The notes under the pieces are model-generated. The model saw only the letters and a list, made by a program, of their open reading frames with translations, had not been told where the DNA came from and did no database searches. Below are positions 18,631 to 26,136 of a DNA stretch of 64,000 nucleotides, piece by piece. Position 1 is the stretch's first letter. Each line of letters begins with the position of its first letter. A program made the position numbers and the translations under genes. Source of the DNA: G965261775 sp965261775 (GTDB taxonomy: Bacteria; Pseudomonadota; Gammaproteobacteria; Eutrophobiales; Eutrophobiaceae); contig OZ253477.1 of NCBI GenBank assembly GCA_965261775.1, forward strand, positions 1,054,001 through 1,118,000. Reading direction: 5' to 3'.

Positions 18631-19013
18631 TGCGTCCAGCTTCATTGTATTGTGCAACAGCCACATTTTTTCTTGCCGTCAGAGTGGACGGCACTGCCGC
18701 TATTTGCCTTTGCCCCGTAGTGTTCTGAAAACCATCCCGGCTTCCCCGGCAGTTTGTTTAACTTGTCTATGATGGGTTGATAGTAAGAAGCGGGCCTGGT
18801 ATTTAACAAATAACAATCCCCAAAAATTTTGGACCACACCGCCCCGTCATTTGCGTAAACAGTGTAGCCCGCTTGCTTGAATGTCTGTGATACGTGCGTA
18901 GTGCCGGAGAAGCCGTCAAAAACCGTGCGTACCTCAAGCGGCCGTACCAATTCAAACAAGGTTGGAATGACCTCTCTTTTTGAACCCGTGTATTTTATTC
19001 CTTCAGTTTCCAT
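18610..19013 (-). pseudogene. remnant of a D12-class N6-adenine DNA methyltransferase
   Basis: The open frame from 19013 begins METEGIKYTGSKREVIPTL and contains VFDGFSGTTHVSQTFKQAGY, typical of Dam-like D12 methyltransferases (tGSK; F.G.G SAM motif). After about 120 residues the frame breaks near 18660; the sequence resumes in another frame (NTMKLDAIREEW) and then runs into the oppositely oriented DUF5131 fragment. The catalytic DPPY region is missing, so it is inactive. Confidence 0.65.
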
Positions 19014-19063
19014 CGTGATACCCTCGGTATCGTTGTATCAGAGACCGGGAATCGTTTCGATCA

Positions 19064-19195
19064 CTAGCGGACGGATTTCCTGGCTTTCGGGAACAATTTG
19101 AGTATTTCCTTGTGCTGTTCCTCTCGTGAAGCCAGAACCTTTGCGATTAAGGTTAATGACTGAAATATAATATCGCGAGCACCTCCGTTCTCCCA
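19064..19195 (-). pseudogene. C-terminal remnant of an unrecognised helical protein
   Basis: The minus strand reads IIFQSLTLIAKVLASREEQH and then KEILKLFPKARKSVR before a stop, which looks like a genuine amphipathic C-terminus. Its upstream part is replaced by the leader module of the neighbouring exported-protein gene. The family is not recognised. Confidence 0.3.
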
Positions 19196-19322
19196 ATCGC
19201 GCCCGATGGCGGCAGGACACCGGACAGATCTTTTTTTTCGCGGCGGCGTGTCGAAAAAGCGCCTGGAGACGCGCCTGATAACAGGGATCAATTTTGCGAC
19301 GCTTTTATTTTCCAGCAAACCT

Positions 19323-19352
19323 TTGACAGCAGCGGTGGCGATGGCATAAACT
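19323..19352 (+). promoter_or_regulatory. sigma-70 type promoter of the exported Thr-rich protein (copy 1)
   Basis: TTGACA at 19323-19328 and TAAACT at 19347-19352 with an 18-base spacer. The same two boxes at the same spacing precede four other family members in the window, inside a conserved leader of about 170 bases that starts near a CGCGGCGGCGTGTCGAAAAA segment. Ribosome site AAAGGAG is followed by the ATG. Confidence 0.65.
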
Positions 19353-19388
19353 TGAGGAACCTTGTAATAGCCAAAGGAGAAACACAAG

Positions 19389-20117
19389 ATGAAAGACGAT
19401 AAAACGACACCGTCACACGACCTGACACCGCGCGCGGACGGCGACGTGACGGATTCCGGCTCGCCCCTCCACAGCAAGCGCCGCACACTGCTGAAAAAAA
19501 CCGGCACCGTGACCGCCACGGCGGCGCTGGCAACGTGGCTGTTGCCAAAACAGTGGCAAAAACCGGTCATCGACGTCGTTGGCCTGCCCCTCCATGCCCA
19601 GACCTCCCCGGCGGTCGCCACGACGGTGGCAACAACCCGGGCCACCACGACCGAGGCCACCACGACCGAGGCCACCACGACCGAGGCCACCACGACCCAG
19701 GCCACCACGACCCAGGCCACCACGACCGCGGCCACCACGACCGGCGCGGCCACCACGACCGTGGCCACTACGACCGTGGCCACTACGACCGTGGCACCGA
19801 AGACGAGGGTGACGGGGTATACTCTCACACTGCTGGTGAGAACGGTGATACACAACATTATCCTGACGGATACGGTAGCATTTAGCGATTTAGCTATTCA
19901 GATAACTGGGGCCGGGGCAAAAAGCCTTGAGTTAAACGACGACAATACGGTTATTAGCAGTCCGGCGCTAAATGTAGTGCAAATCATGGTTACAGATGTT
20001 ATCCCGACTGGCGTGACCGGAACTTATACAAGCACGTTGAGTTTTCCTAATAACAATGTGGAACTCGATCCCAATGTTCGCGATTTGTCGGCGACCGCCT
20101 CTTTAAACATCCCCTGA
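19389..20117 (+). CDS. exported Thr-rich repeat protein (family member 1)
   Basis: The 242-residue protein has four parts: a polar leader (1-28, with DLTPRADGDVTDSGSP); a twin-arginine-like signal (RRTLLKKTG, hydrophobic TATAALATWLL, then QWQKPVIDVVGLPLHAQTSP); a Thr/Ala linker of ATTTE/ATTTQ/ATTTV units; and a C-terminal beta-rich domain ending in GTYTSTLSFPNNNVELD. Five other genes in this window share the first two parts. The W.KP.I..V.LP.HAQ motif after the signal is widespread in proteobacterial exported proteins of unknown role. I infer a surface or periplasmic protein with a flexible glycosylatable stalk; no function is known. Confidence 0.75.
   Translation: MKDDKTTPSHDLTPRADGDVTDSGSPLHSKRRTLLKKTGTVTATAALATWLLPKQWQKPVIDVVGLPLHAQTSPAVATTVATTRATTTEATTTEATTTEATTTQATTTQATTTAATTTGAATTTVATTTVATTTVAPKTRVTGYTLTLLVRTVIHNIILTDTVAFSDLAIQITGAGAKSLELNDDNTVISSPALNVVQIMVTDVIPTGVTGTYTSTLSFPNNNVELDPNVRDLSATASLNIP
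19630..19799 (+). repeat. 15-bp tandem repeat coding the Thr linker
   Basis: About eleven units of the 15-mer GCCACCACGACCGAG and variants, each coding Ala-Thr-Thr-Thr-Xaa. Slippage would add or remove five residues without breaking the frame. Confidence 0.8.
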
Positions 20118-20327
20118 GCCTGCCCCCTGAGGGGCGCTCGTTGCCTGTAACGCCCCCGTTGCCAGCGGGTGAGGGGGGAGGACGGGCTTTCGTTTCCCCA
20201 ATCGCCCCCGATTGCGATCGGACGCCGGGCGATCTTTTTTTCGCGGCGGCGTGTCGAAAAAAAGGCCGGGAGACGTGCCTGAGAACAGGGGCCCATTTTG
20301 CGACGTCTTCCATTTTCCAGCAAGCCT

Positions 20328-20357
20328 TTGACAGCCGCGGTGGCGATGGCATAAACT
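20328..20357 (+). promoter_or_regulatory. sigma-70 type promoter of the exported Thr-rich protein (copy 2)
   Basis: TTGACA at 20328-20333 and TAAACT at 20352-20357, 18-base spacer, inside a second copy of the conserved leader module that fills the gap 20118-20393. Confidence 0.65.
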
Positions 20358-20393
20358 TGGGCAACCTTGTAATAGCGAAAGGAGAAACGCAAG

Positions 20394-21122
20394 ATGAAAG
20401 GCGATAAGACGACACCGGCACACGACCTGACGCCGCGCACGGACGGCGACGTGACGGATTCCGGCTCGCCCCCCCACAGCAATCGCCGCACACTGCTGAA
20501 AAAAACCGGCACCATAACCGCCACGGCGGCGCTGGCGACGTGGCTGTTGCCAAAACAGTGGCAAAAACCGGTCATCGACGTCGTCGGCCTGCCCCTCCAT
20601 GCCCAGACCTCCCCGGCGGTCGCCACGACGGCGGCAACAACCGGGGCCACCACGACCGAAGCCACCACGACCGAGGCCACCACGACCGAGGCCACCACGA
20701 CCGAAGCCACCACGACCGAGGCCACCACGACCGAGGCCACCACGACCGAGGCCACCACGACCGAAGCCACCACGACCGGCGCGGCCACCACGACCGCGGC
20801 ACCGACGATGGTGACGGGGTATTCTCTCTCACTGTCGGGGAGAACGGTGGTACATAACATTGTCCTGACGGGACCGATAGCAGATGGCGATTTAAGTCTT
20901 AAGATAACCTTCGGCACGGGAATAGTGACAACGCCAGAAAGAACGCGTAACCCAGGGACGGGTACTATGACGGCGTCAGGTACAGTGGAAGTCGAATTTG
21001 AAGATGATGAACTCCCGGTTAACGTGTACGGAGAGTATAAAAGCGAGTTGAGTTTTCCTAATGACAATGTGGTGCTCGGTCCCGATGTGCTGGCGACCCA
21101 GACGACAGGAATCCTCCCATGA
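20394..21122 (+). CDS. exported Thr-rich repeat protein (family member 2)
   Basis: The 242-residue tandem paralogue of the previous gene. Leader and twin-arginine-like signal (RRTLLKKTG, WQKPVIDVVGLPLHAQTSP) are almost identical. The linker has about ten ATTT(E/G) units and the C-terminal domain differs in sequence (GYSLSLSGRTVVHNIVLTG start, YKSELSFPNDNVVLGPD near the end) while keeping the same pattern. Same promoter and ribosome site. The conserved front with a variable rear suggests domain exchange among paralogues. Function unknown. Confidence 0.75.
   Translation: MKGDKTTPAHDLTPRTDGDVTDSGSPPHSNRRTLLKKTGTITATAALATWLLPKQWQKPVIDVVGLPLHAQTSPAVATTAATTGATTTEATTTEATTTEATTTEATTTEATTTEATTTEATTTEATTTGAATTTAAPTMVTGYSLSLSGRTVVHNIVLTGPIADGDLSLKITFGTGIVTTPERTRNPGTGTMTASGTVEVEFEDDELPVNVYGEYKSELSFPNDNVVLGPDVLATQTTGILP
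20641..20790 (+). repeat. 15-bp tandem repeat coding the Thr linker
   Basis: About ten units of GCCACCACGACCGAG or GCCACCACGACCGAA. The unit sequence is the same as in the neighbouring paralogue, but the order and number of variants differ. Confidence 0.8.
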
Positions 21123-21248
21123 CTGAAATTGCCTGAGTGTTTTTTCGTGCCACCGTTTTAAGAAGCGGGTAAAGCCTGCTGATGCCTGTTCGAGGGGTGG
21201 CATGAAAGCGCTGTTGTTCAACGGATTGAGACTCGGCAAGCGATATCT

Positions 21249-21617
21249 TCACGCCACCACTGCATATTGAATATCGAATACCGTTGCCTTTGCGATTGGC
21301 CGAACCTTTCTGCTATCGTGCTTTCGCAATTCAACAATACCGTATTTTTCCATGGTTTTAAGGGTACGGCTCAAGTTACTGGACTTTCGGCCGCTAAGCT
21401 CGGCGAGTTCCGCCAGTGTTTCGGGCTGATGCTCATTAATCAGTTTTAACAAACGAACGTTATTGTCGCTTAATACTTCACTCAAAGATTTCATGGAACT
21501 AAACCAGATTTTTGGCTCGCCACGTTTAACCTTAATTTTTCCAGCGGCAATATCAACCATGCGACGCTGAAATTGTTCGCGAGGCATAATGCCGATTTTC
21601 AACTTGTTCATTTTCAT
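21249..21617 (-). CDS. antitoxin-like HTH protein (HVO_A0114/TumA family)
   Basis: The 122-residue protein has a winged-helix DNA-binding region: LSDNNVRLLKLINEHQPETL followed by AELSGRKSSNLSRTLKTME. This is the pattern of the HVO_A0114 family, which pairs with TumE toxins. It overlaps the toxin gene by four bases (ATGA) and follows it, so the pair is translationally coupled. It should neutralise the toxin and probably repress the pair's promoter. Confidence 0.75.
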   Translation of the reverse strand: MKMNKLKIGIMPREQFQRRMVDIAAGKIKVKRGEPKIWFSSMKSLSEVLSDNNVRLLKLINEHQPETLAELAELSGRKSSNLSRTLKTMEKYGIVELRKHDSRKVRPIAKATVFDIQYAVVA

Positions 21618-21961
21618 TTCGAAACGTCCTCAATAATACGGTTTACTTTGTTAAAAAAATCTTCAAGTAGCTGCTGAAAGCTGGAAAACGCATACGGTGC
21701 ACCTTTATCAGACGCCGAATTATGTACGTGGTCATAAGCAGCGATTCGCCCCTTCAGTTTGCCCCTGTTCTTTGATTTGACCGCATGAGTATTATCGAAT
21801 CCCATAATTCTCTGATTGGAGCGATTGTGCAGGGTGAGGTTGTATCGGATGCCATGGGGTATTTCCCTGGAAGGCTTAACCCTGTATGCCTCGATCTTGT
21901 ACCAATAGCCGTTTTCCTCAGTGTATTCGGTGCCGTTAACCTCCTGTAATAAAACATCCAG
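21614..21961 (-). CDS. TumE-family toxin (DUF6516), non-ATG start
   Basis: About 115 residues. The translation LDVLLQEVNGTEY, GYWYKIEAYRV, PHGIRYNLTLHN, IMGFDNTHAVK, YDHVHN and YAFSSFQQLLEDFF follows the TumE/DUF6516 family from its usual beginning to its end. There is no ATG or GTG at the expected place. The frame is open upstream to about 22003, so a CTG at 21961 or another weak start must be used, or the first codons have mutated. An ATG further up is in another frame. The partner antitoxin overlaps its stop. A direct toxic activity is inferred from the family only. Confidence 0.65.
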   Translation of the reverse strand: MDVLLQEVNGTEYTEENGYWYKIEAYRVKPSREIPHGIRYNLTLHNRSNQRIMGFDNTHAVKSKNRGKLKGRIAAYDHVHNSASDKGAPYAFSSFQQLLEDFFNKVNRIIEDVSK

Positions 21962-22057
21962 CCCCGGATCACGTTGTTTAAACTTCGTCCCTGACGCTAT
22001 ATATTATCATCTGCTGATAACTATTGTAGTACAGGAATAAAGTAAAGTCACTTTGAA

Positions 22058-22189
22058 TTAAGCACTTGCTGCTTTTGCAAACAGGGGTACCACTTTGCCG
22101 GTAATTCGCATTTCATCCAGGTAATCCGCCATCCACTGCTTCACAACGAATCGAGATACCGTCAAAAGTACCGACAAATTTTCTGGCTG
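22058..22189 (-). pseudogene. unrecognised short coding remnant
   Basis: The minus strand holds an open stretch ending at a TAA (22060-22058) that reads FVVKQWMADYLDEMRITGKV and then VPLFAKAASA. The composition is protein-like but there is no start codon or ribosome site. Probably the tail of a lost gene. Confidence 0.25.
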
Positions 22190-22294
22190 TTAACGGAAGT
22201 CAGAAGGCTGGAATAAACAGCAGTAGATATTTAACATACTGTTTTTATTTTATTTTTTAACTGGATTTCTGCGGACGTTGCTGGAAACGTTAAA

Positions 22295-22380
22295 TGGTGC
22301 CCGGGGCCGGAGTCGAACCGGCACAGCCAAAGGCCGAGGGATTTTAAGTCCCTTGTGTCTACCAATTCCACCACCCGGGC
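22295..22380 (-). tRNA. tRNA-Leu (UAA)
   Basis: The minus strand gives a full cloverleaf with a 7-bp GCCCGGG acceptor stem, a long variable arm, the TTCGACTCC T-loop and an encoded CCA end. The anticodon is TAA within GACTTAAAATC. Order Gly-Cys-Leu behind pgsA matches glyW-cysT-leuZ of E. coli. Confidence 0.97.
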
Positions 22381-22435
22381 GGCAGGGTTTGAAAAGCGTT
22401 GCTTTTCCGATCGGGAATAACCGTCACCAAAGACA

Positions 22436-22509
22436 TGGAGGCTGAGGTCGGAATCGAACCGGCGTCCACGGCTTTGCAGGCCGCTGCATAACCACTCTGC
22501 CACTCAGCC
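22436..22509 (-). tRNA. tRNA-Cys (GCA)
   Basis: GGCTGAG acceptor stem, anticodon loop CCTGCAAA with anticodon GCA, T-loop GGTTCGATTCC, discriminator T and encoded CCA. 74 nucleotides. Confidence 0.97.
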
Positions 22510-22546
22510 AGAGTTTTTACAATACACAGATCGCGTCTACAACCAC

Positions 22547-22567
22547 AAAACCCCGGAAAGTCCGGGG
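22547..22567 (-). terminator. intrinsic-terminator-like hairpin between tRNA-Gly and tRNA-Cys
   Basis: On the minus strand CCCCGGA-CTT-TCCGGGG forms a 7-bp GC-rich stem with a 3-base loop, followed by TTTTG. It may end or attenuate transcription between the tRNA genes, or be an RNA-processing hairpin. Confidence 0.5.
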
Positions 22568-22627
22568 TCTCGCGCTCAAAAAGACTGAATTTTTAATACT
22601 AAACGGTTCTTCAAAAACAGTAAAAAC

Positions 22628-22703
22628 TGGAGCGGGAAACCGGGATCGAACCGGCGACCTATACCTTGGCAAGGTATCGCTCTACCAACTGAGCTATTCC
22701 CGC
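22628..22703 (-). tRNA. tRNA-Gly (GCC)
   Basis: GCGGGAA acceptor stem, D-arm AGCTCAGTTGGTAGAGC, anticodon GCC in CTTGCCAAG, T-loop GGTTCGATCCC and encoded CCA. 76 nucleotides. Confidence 0.97.
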
Positions 22704-22805
22704 ATAGGCCCATCTCACTGTCATTACAGGACGATTTCAGATCCAATGAACAACGGCCTAGTTTATTCTAGCCGTGCCTGTGGTGATGTCAATAATTTTA
22801 TGAAG

Positions 22806-23354
22806 CTATTCTTTCAGTTGTGGCCAGGCGATGAGCAGGTACTGGCACATTGAAATCAGCGTCAACGTGGTCGCGACATATAACAAAACCATACCGATGG
22901 CATAGACCGGCATGCCAAAAACGGGTTCTTCAAATATCAGGAAACCCAGCGCGACCATCTGCGTGACGGTTTTTACCTGTCCCCATACGGATACGGCGAT
23001 TTTGCTGCGCACGCCGACTTCGGCCATCCACTCACGCAAGGCCGAGACGGCGATTTCACGTCCGATAATCACGGCGGCCGGCAAGGCCAGATAAATTGAC
23101 GGATTCTGTTGAACGAGAAACACCAGTATGACGGCGACCATCAATTTATCCGCGACCGGATCCAGAAAGGTCCCCAGCGAAGAGGTTTGTCCCAGTTTCC
23201 TTGCCAGATACCCATCCAGTAAATCGGTGAGCGCCGCGATAATGAAAACCAGGCAGGCGACGACGTTAGCCCAGGCAAACGGCATATAAAACACCAGAAC
23301 AAATATCGGTGTCAACAAAATACGCAGCAGAGTTAATTGATTGGGAATGGTCAT
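22806..23354 (-). CDS. pgsA: CDP-diacylglycerol-glycerol-3-phosphate 3-phosphatidyltransferase
   Basis: The 182-residue inner-membrane enzyme makes phosphatidylglycerol phosphate from CDP-diacylglycerol. The CDP-alcohol phosphatidyltransferase motif DLLDGYLARKLGQTSSLGTF and LDPVADKL is present (DG..AR..G..D..D), with about four to five membrane helices. It overlaps uvrC by four bases (ATGA), an arrangement shared with other gammaproteobacteria. Confidence 0.95.
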   Translation of the reverse strand: MTIPNQLTLLRILLTPIFVLVFYMPFAWANVVACLVFIIAALTDLLDGYLARKLGQTSSLGTFLDPVADKLMVAVILVFLVQQNPSIYLALPAAVIIGREIAVSALREWMAEVGVRSKIAVSVWGQVKTVTQMVALGFLIFEEPVFGMPVYAIGMVLLYVATTLTLISMCQYLLIAWPQLKE

Positions 23355-25177
23355 GGGTGATGATGAAAAACGGTATATATTTTCCGTGCCAGATTTTTAC
23401 TGATCCCGGGCGCCATTACCAGCTCGTCAACACCGGCTTTCAACACACCCTGCAATCCGCCAAAATGCCTGATCAGATTTTGTCGGCGTCTGCTCCCGAT
23501 CCCCGCTATTGTTTCCAACCCGGATTGATGTCGTTTCTTTTGTCTGCGCTGTCTGTGCGCACCGATGGCAAAACGATGCGCTTCATCTCTGATATGCTGA
23601 ATCAGGTGCAGGGCCGGTGAGGCGTTATCATAATTTATTGTTTTATTATCAAATGCCAGAATCAGGGTTTCCATGCCAGGTTTTCTTGTCGGGCCTTTGG
23701 CGACTCCCAGTATCGGGATATGCGCCAACTGTAATTCACAGAGCGCTTTACGGGCAACTCCGATCTGACCCTTACCGCCGTCAATCAGGACAAGGTCGGG
23801 GAGTTTCGCTTCTTCCTTGACCAGGCGCATATAACGGCGGCGGACAACCTGGCTTATCGCGGCATAATCATCTCCCCTTTTTATGCCCTCAATATTAAAT
23901 TGACGATAGTTTGAATTGAGCGGACCATCCGCCCCGAAAACGACGCACGAACCGACTGTGGCCTCGCCATGACTGTGACTGATATCAAAACATTCTATCT
24001 GCTCCATGGCCTCGTCAATACCGAGCAATTCCCTCAGGGCTTTAAAGCGCTGCCGTTGGTTCTTGTTTGAGGCAAGCCGCTGTTTCAGTGCGAGGTCGGC
24101 GTTTTCAATCGCCATCCTCAGCCATTTGGCGCGCTCTCCCCTCACGCTGGCTTTTATGGATACCTTCTTCCCGGCATAGTCACTCAAAACCATCTCCATC
24201 AGTCCGATATCCTCAAAAGGGTGGCTGATGATAATCTCCGGGGATACCCGCTGCTGTTTTTCATTCAGGTAAAAGTGTCCGACAAAGGCACGGAGCATAT
24301 CCGCTTCCGTCTGATGAGAAGTGTATTTCGGATAACAGGCGCGGCTACCAAGATTGTGCCCGGAGCGAATGAACATCCGTTGAATACAGGCACGATTGTC
24401 ATGGATCGTGCAAGCGATAACATCCAGATCACCGGTGATGACCGCAGAGTTCCGGGATTGCTGAATATCGCGCAAAGCGCGGATTTGATCGCGGAACCTG
24501 ACCGCCAGTTCAAACTCAAGCCGGTCGGAGGCCCGTTGCATCGGCTCGGTCAGGGACTTGATAACGGCTTCGTTTTTGCCTTCCAGAAATAAGGTGGCGT
24601 ATCGGATATCGCGGGCATAATCTTCTTCGGAAATATAGCCGACACAAGGTGCGGAACAACGTTTGATCTGATATTGCAGACAGGGCCGTGAGCGGTTGGC
24701 AAAGACACTGTCTTCGCAGGAGCGTACCTGGAACAACTTCTGAATCAGATTAAGCGTCCTTTTAACCGACGCGGCCCCCGGGTAAGGCCCGAAATACTGC
24801 CCTTTTTTCTTCAGGCTACCGCGGTGATAACGAAAAAACGGGTAGGGATGCGTGGTGGACAGATAAAGATAAGGATAACTCTTGTCATCCCGGAAGCAGA
24901 CGTTATAGCGCGGCTTATGACTTTTGATCAGATTATTCTCAAGGATTAACGCCTCGTTTTCCGTATGTGTGACGATAGTCTCAATATTATCAACCTGCCC
25001 GACCATGGCGCACACCTTGAGCGAATTCGCCCGTGCACGGTTAAAATAACTCGCCACGCGCTTTTTCAGATTTTTTGCCTTGCCCACATAGATAACCTGC
25101 CCGGTCTTATCCTGCATGCAGTAAACGCCCGTTCGGGAAGTCAGGTTTTTTATGAACGCCCTGGCATCAAACATCAA
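23351..25177 (-). CDS. uvrC: excinuclease ABC subunit C
   Basis: A 608-residue nucleotide-excision-repair nuclease. It has an N-terminal GIY-YIG domain (TGVYCMQDKTGQVIYVGKAK), a central Cys-rich segment (CLQYQIKRCSAPCVGYI), a UVR motif region, the RNase H-like C-terminal nuclease (CFDISHSHGEATVGSCVVF; LVLIDGGKGQIGVA) and a helix-hairpin-helix tail (LETIAGIGSRRRQNLIRHFG). Full length. It overlaps recR upstream and pgsA downstream by four bases each. Confidence 0.97.
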   Translation of the reverse strand: MMFDARAFIKNLTSRTGVYCMQDKTGQVIYVGKAKNLKKRVASYFNRARANSLKVCAMVGQVDNIETIVTHTENEALILENNLIKSHKPRYNVCFRDDKSYPYLYLSTTHPYPFFRYHRGSLKKKGQYFGPYPGAASVKRTLNLIQKLFQVRSCEDSVFANRSRPCLQYQIKRCSAPCVGYISEEDYARDIRYATLFLEGKNEAVIKSLTEPMQRASDRLEFELAVRFRDQIRALRDIQQSRNSAVITGDLDVIACTIHDNRACIQRMFIRSGHNLGSRACYPKYTSHQTEADMLRAFVGHFYLNEKQQRVSPEIIISHPFEDIGLMEMVLSDYAGKKVSIKASVRGERAKWLRMAIENADLALKQRLASNKNQRQRFKALRELLGIDEAMEQIECFDISHSHGEATVGSCVVFGADGPLNSNYRQFNIEGIKRGDDYAAISQVVRRRYMRLVKEEAKLPDLVLIDGGKGQIGVARKALCELQLAHIPILGVAKGPTRKPGMETLILAFDNKTINYDNASPALHLIQHIRDEAHRFAIGAHRQRRQKKRHQSGLETIAGIGSRRRQNLIRHFGGLQGVLKAGVDELVMAPGISKNLARKIYTVFHHHP

Positions 25178-25767
25178 ATTATCTTTCTGCCGTCCAGCGC
25201 GTGCGCTATCGTCACGCTATTGACATATTCAAGTTCGCCGCCCATCGGAACACCATGTGCGATACGCGAAACCTGTTTATCATGGGCCTTGACCATCTCA
25301 CTGATAAAATGCGCCGTCGCTTCGCCTTCCACGGTCGTGTTGGTGGCCAGGATCACCTCTTCAAGCACGTCACTATTCAACATCGCCTTCAGTTTATCCA
25401 GACCCAGATCCTCCGGGCCGATACCATCCAGAGGCGAAAGGTGCCCAAGCAATACAAAATACCGCCCGCGATAATCGGCCTCTTCTATCGCCTCGACATC
25501 GGAAGGATTTTCCACCACGCAGATCGTACTGTCATCCCGTTTCTGATCGGTGCAAAGACCACACAACTCATTTTCGGTAAAAGTACGGCAACGTTCACAG
25601 TGTCCGATGCGCTCCATCGCCTTCGCCAGAACTTCGGAAAGATGTTTTGCGCCGTCGCGGTTACGCTGCAGAAGCTGATGGGCAATGCGTTGCGCGGATT
25701 TTCGCCCTACCCCCGGCATACAGCGGAGTGCTTCTATCAACTGTTTTAATAACGCCTGTTCTGTCAT
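25174..25767 (-). CDS. recR: recombination mediator RecR
   Basis: The 197-residue protein acts with RecF/RecO to load RecA at gaps. It shows an N-terminal helix-hairpin-helix (LRCMPGVGRKSAQRIAHQLL), a zinc finger (CERCRTF..CGLC), a Toprim domain (CVVENPSDVEAIEEADYRGR) and a C-terminal Walker-B-like part. Full length. It follows ybaB on the same strand, the common ybaB-recR pairing. Confidence 0.96.
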   Translation of the reverse strand: MTEQALLKQLIEALRCMPGVGRKSAQRIAHQLLQRNRDGAKHLSEVLAKAMERIGHCERCRTFTENELCGLCTDQKRDDSTICVVENPSDVEAIEEADYRGRYFVLLGHLSPLDGIGPEDLGLDKLKAMLNSDVLEEVILATNTTVEGEATAHFISEMVKAHDKQVSRIAHGVPMGGELEYVNSVTIAHALDGRKII

Positions 25768-25832
25768 ATCGTTCTGAAAAGACGGGATGAGCGAAAGGAT
25801 AAGGGGTAGCGGGCAGTGTCCGGGAAAGGCTG

Positions 25833-26135
25833 TCAGAACGGGAGCTTCAATCCCGCCGTCAGACCAGACATCTTTTCCTTCGACAATTTTTCCACGCGGC
25901 GGTTAGCATCGTTCACGGCCGCCGCCAGCAGATCCTCCAGCATCTCCCTGTCATCCTGCATTACCTCCGGTTCAATACTGACTCTCTTGACATCATGGCG
26001 ACCATTCATAACGACCTTCACCATGCCCGCGCCAGCTTCACCGACCACTTCCGTTTCCACCAGTTCCCGCTGCAATTTTTCCACATTGCTCTGTACGTCC
26101 TGTGCCTGTTTCATGATCTCACCAAGGCCCTTCAT
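25833..26135 (-). CDS. ybaB: nucleoid-associated protein YbaB/EbfC
   Basis: The 100-residue protein begins MKGLGEIMKQAQDVQ and contains VEKLQRELVETEVVGEAG and VKVVMNGRHDVKRVSI, the conserved core of the YbaB/EbfC DNA-binding family. The chosen ATG starts right after the dnaX stop; a longer frame upstream overlaps dnaX and is not needed. Confidence 0.94.
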   Translation of the reverse strand: MKGLGEIMKQAQDVQSNVEKLQRELVETEVVGEAGAGMVKVVMNGRHDVKRVSIEPEVMQDDREMLEDLLAAAVNDANRRVEKLSKEKMSGLTAGLKLPF

Positions 26136-26136
26136 A

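Noticed and set aside
19500..20832. Long overlapping Arg/Pro/Gly-rich frames on both strands in the Thr-linker genes
   Set aside because: They arise from the 15-bp repeats; only the frame with the signal peptide has normal composition.
18413..22230. Complete insertion sequence or integrase
   Set aside because: Only gene fragments are seen; no transposase or integrase frame and no terminal inverted repeats were found.
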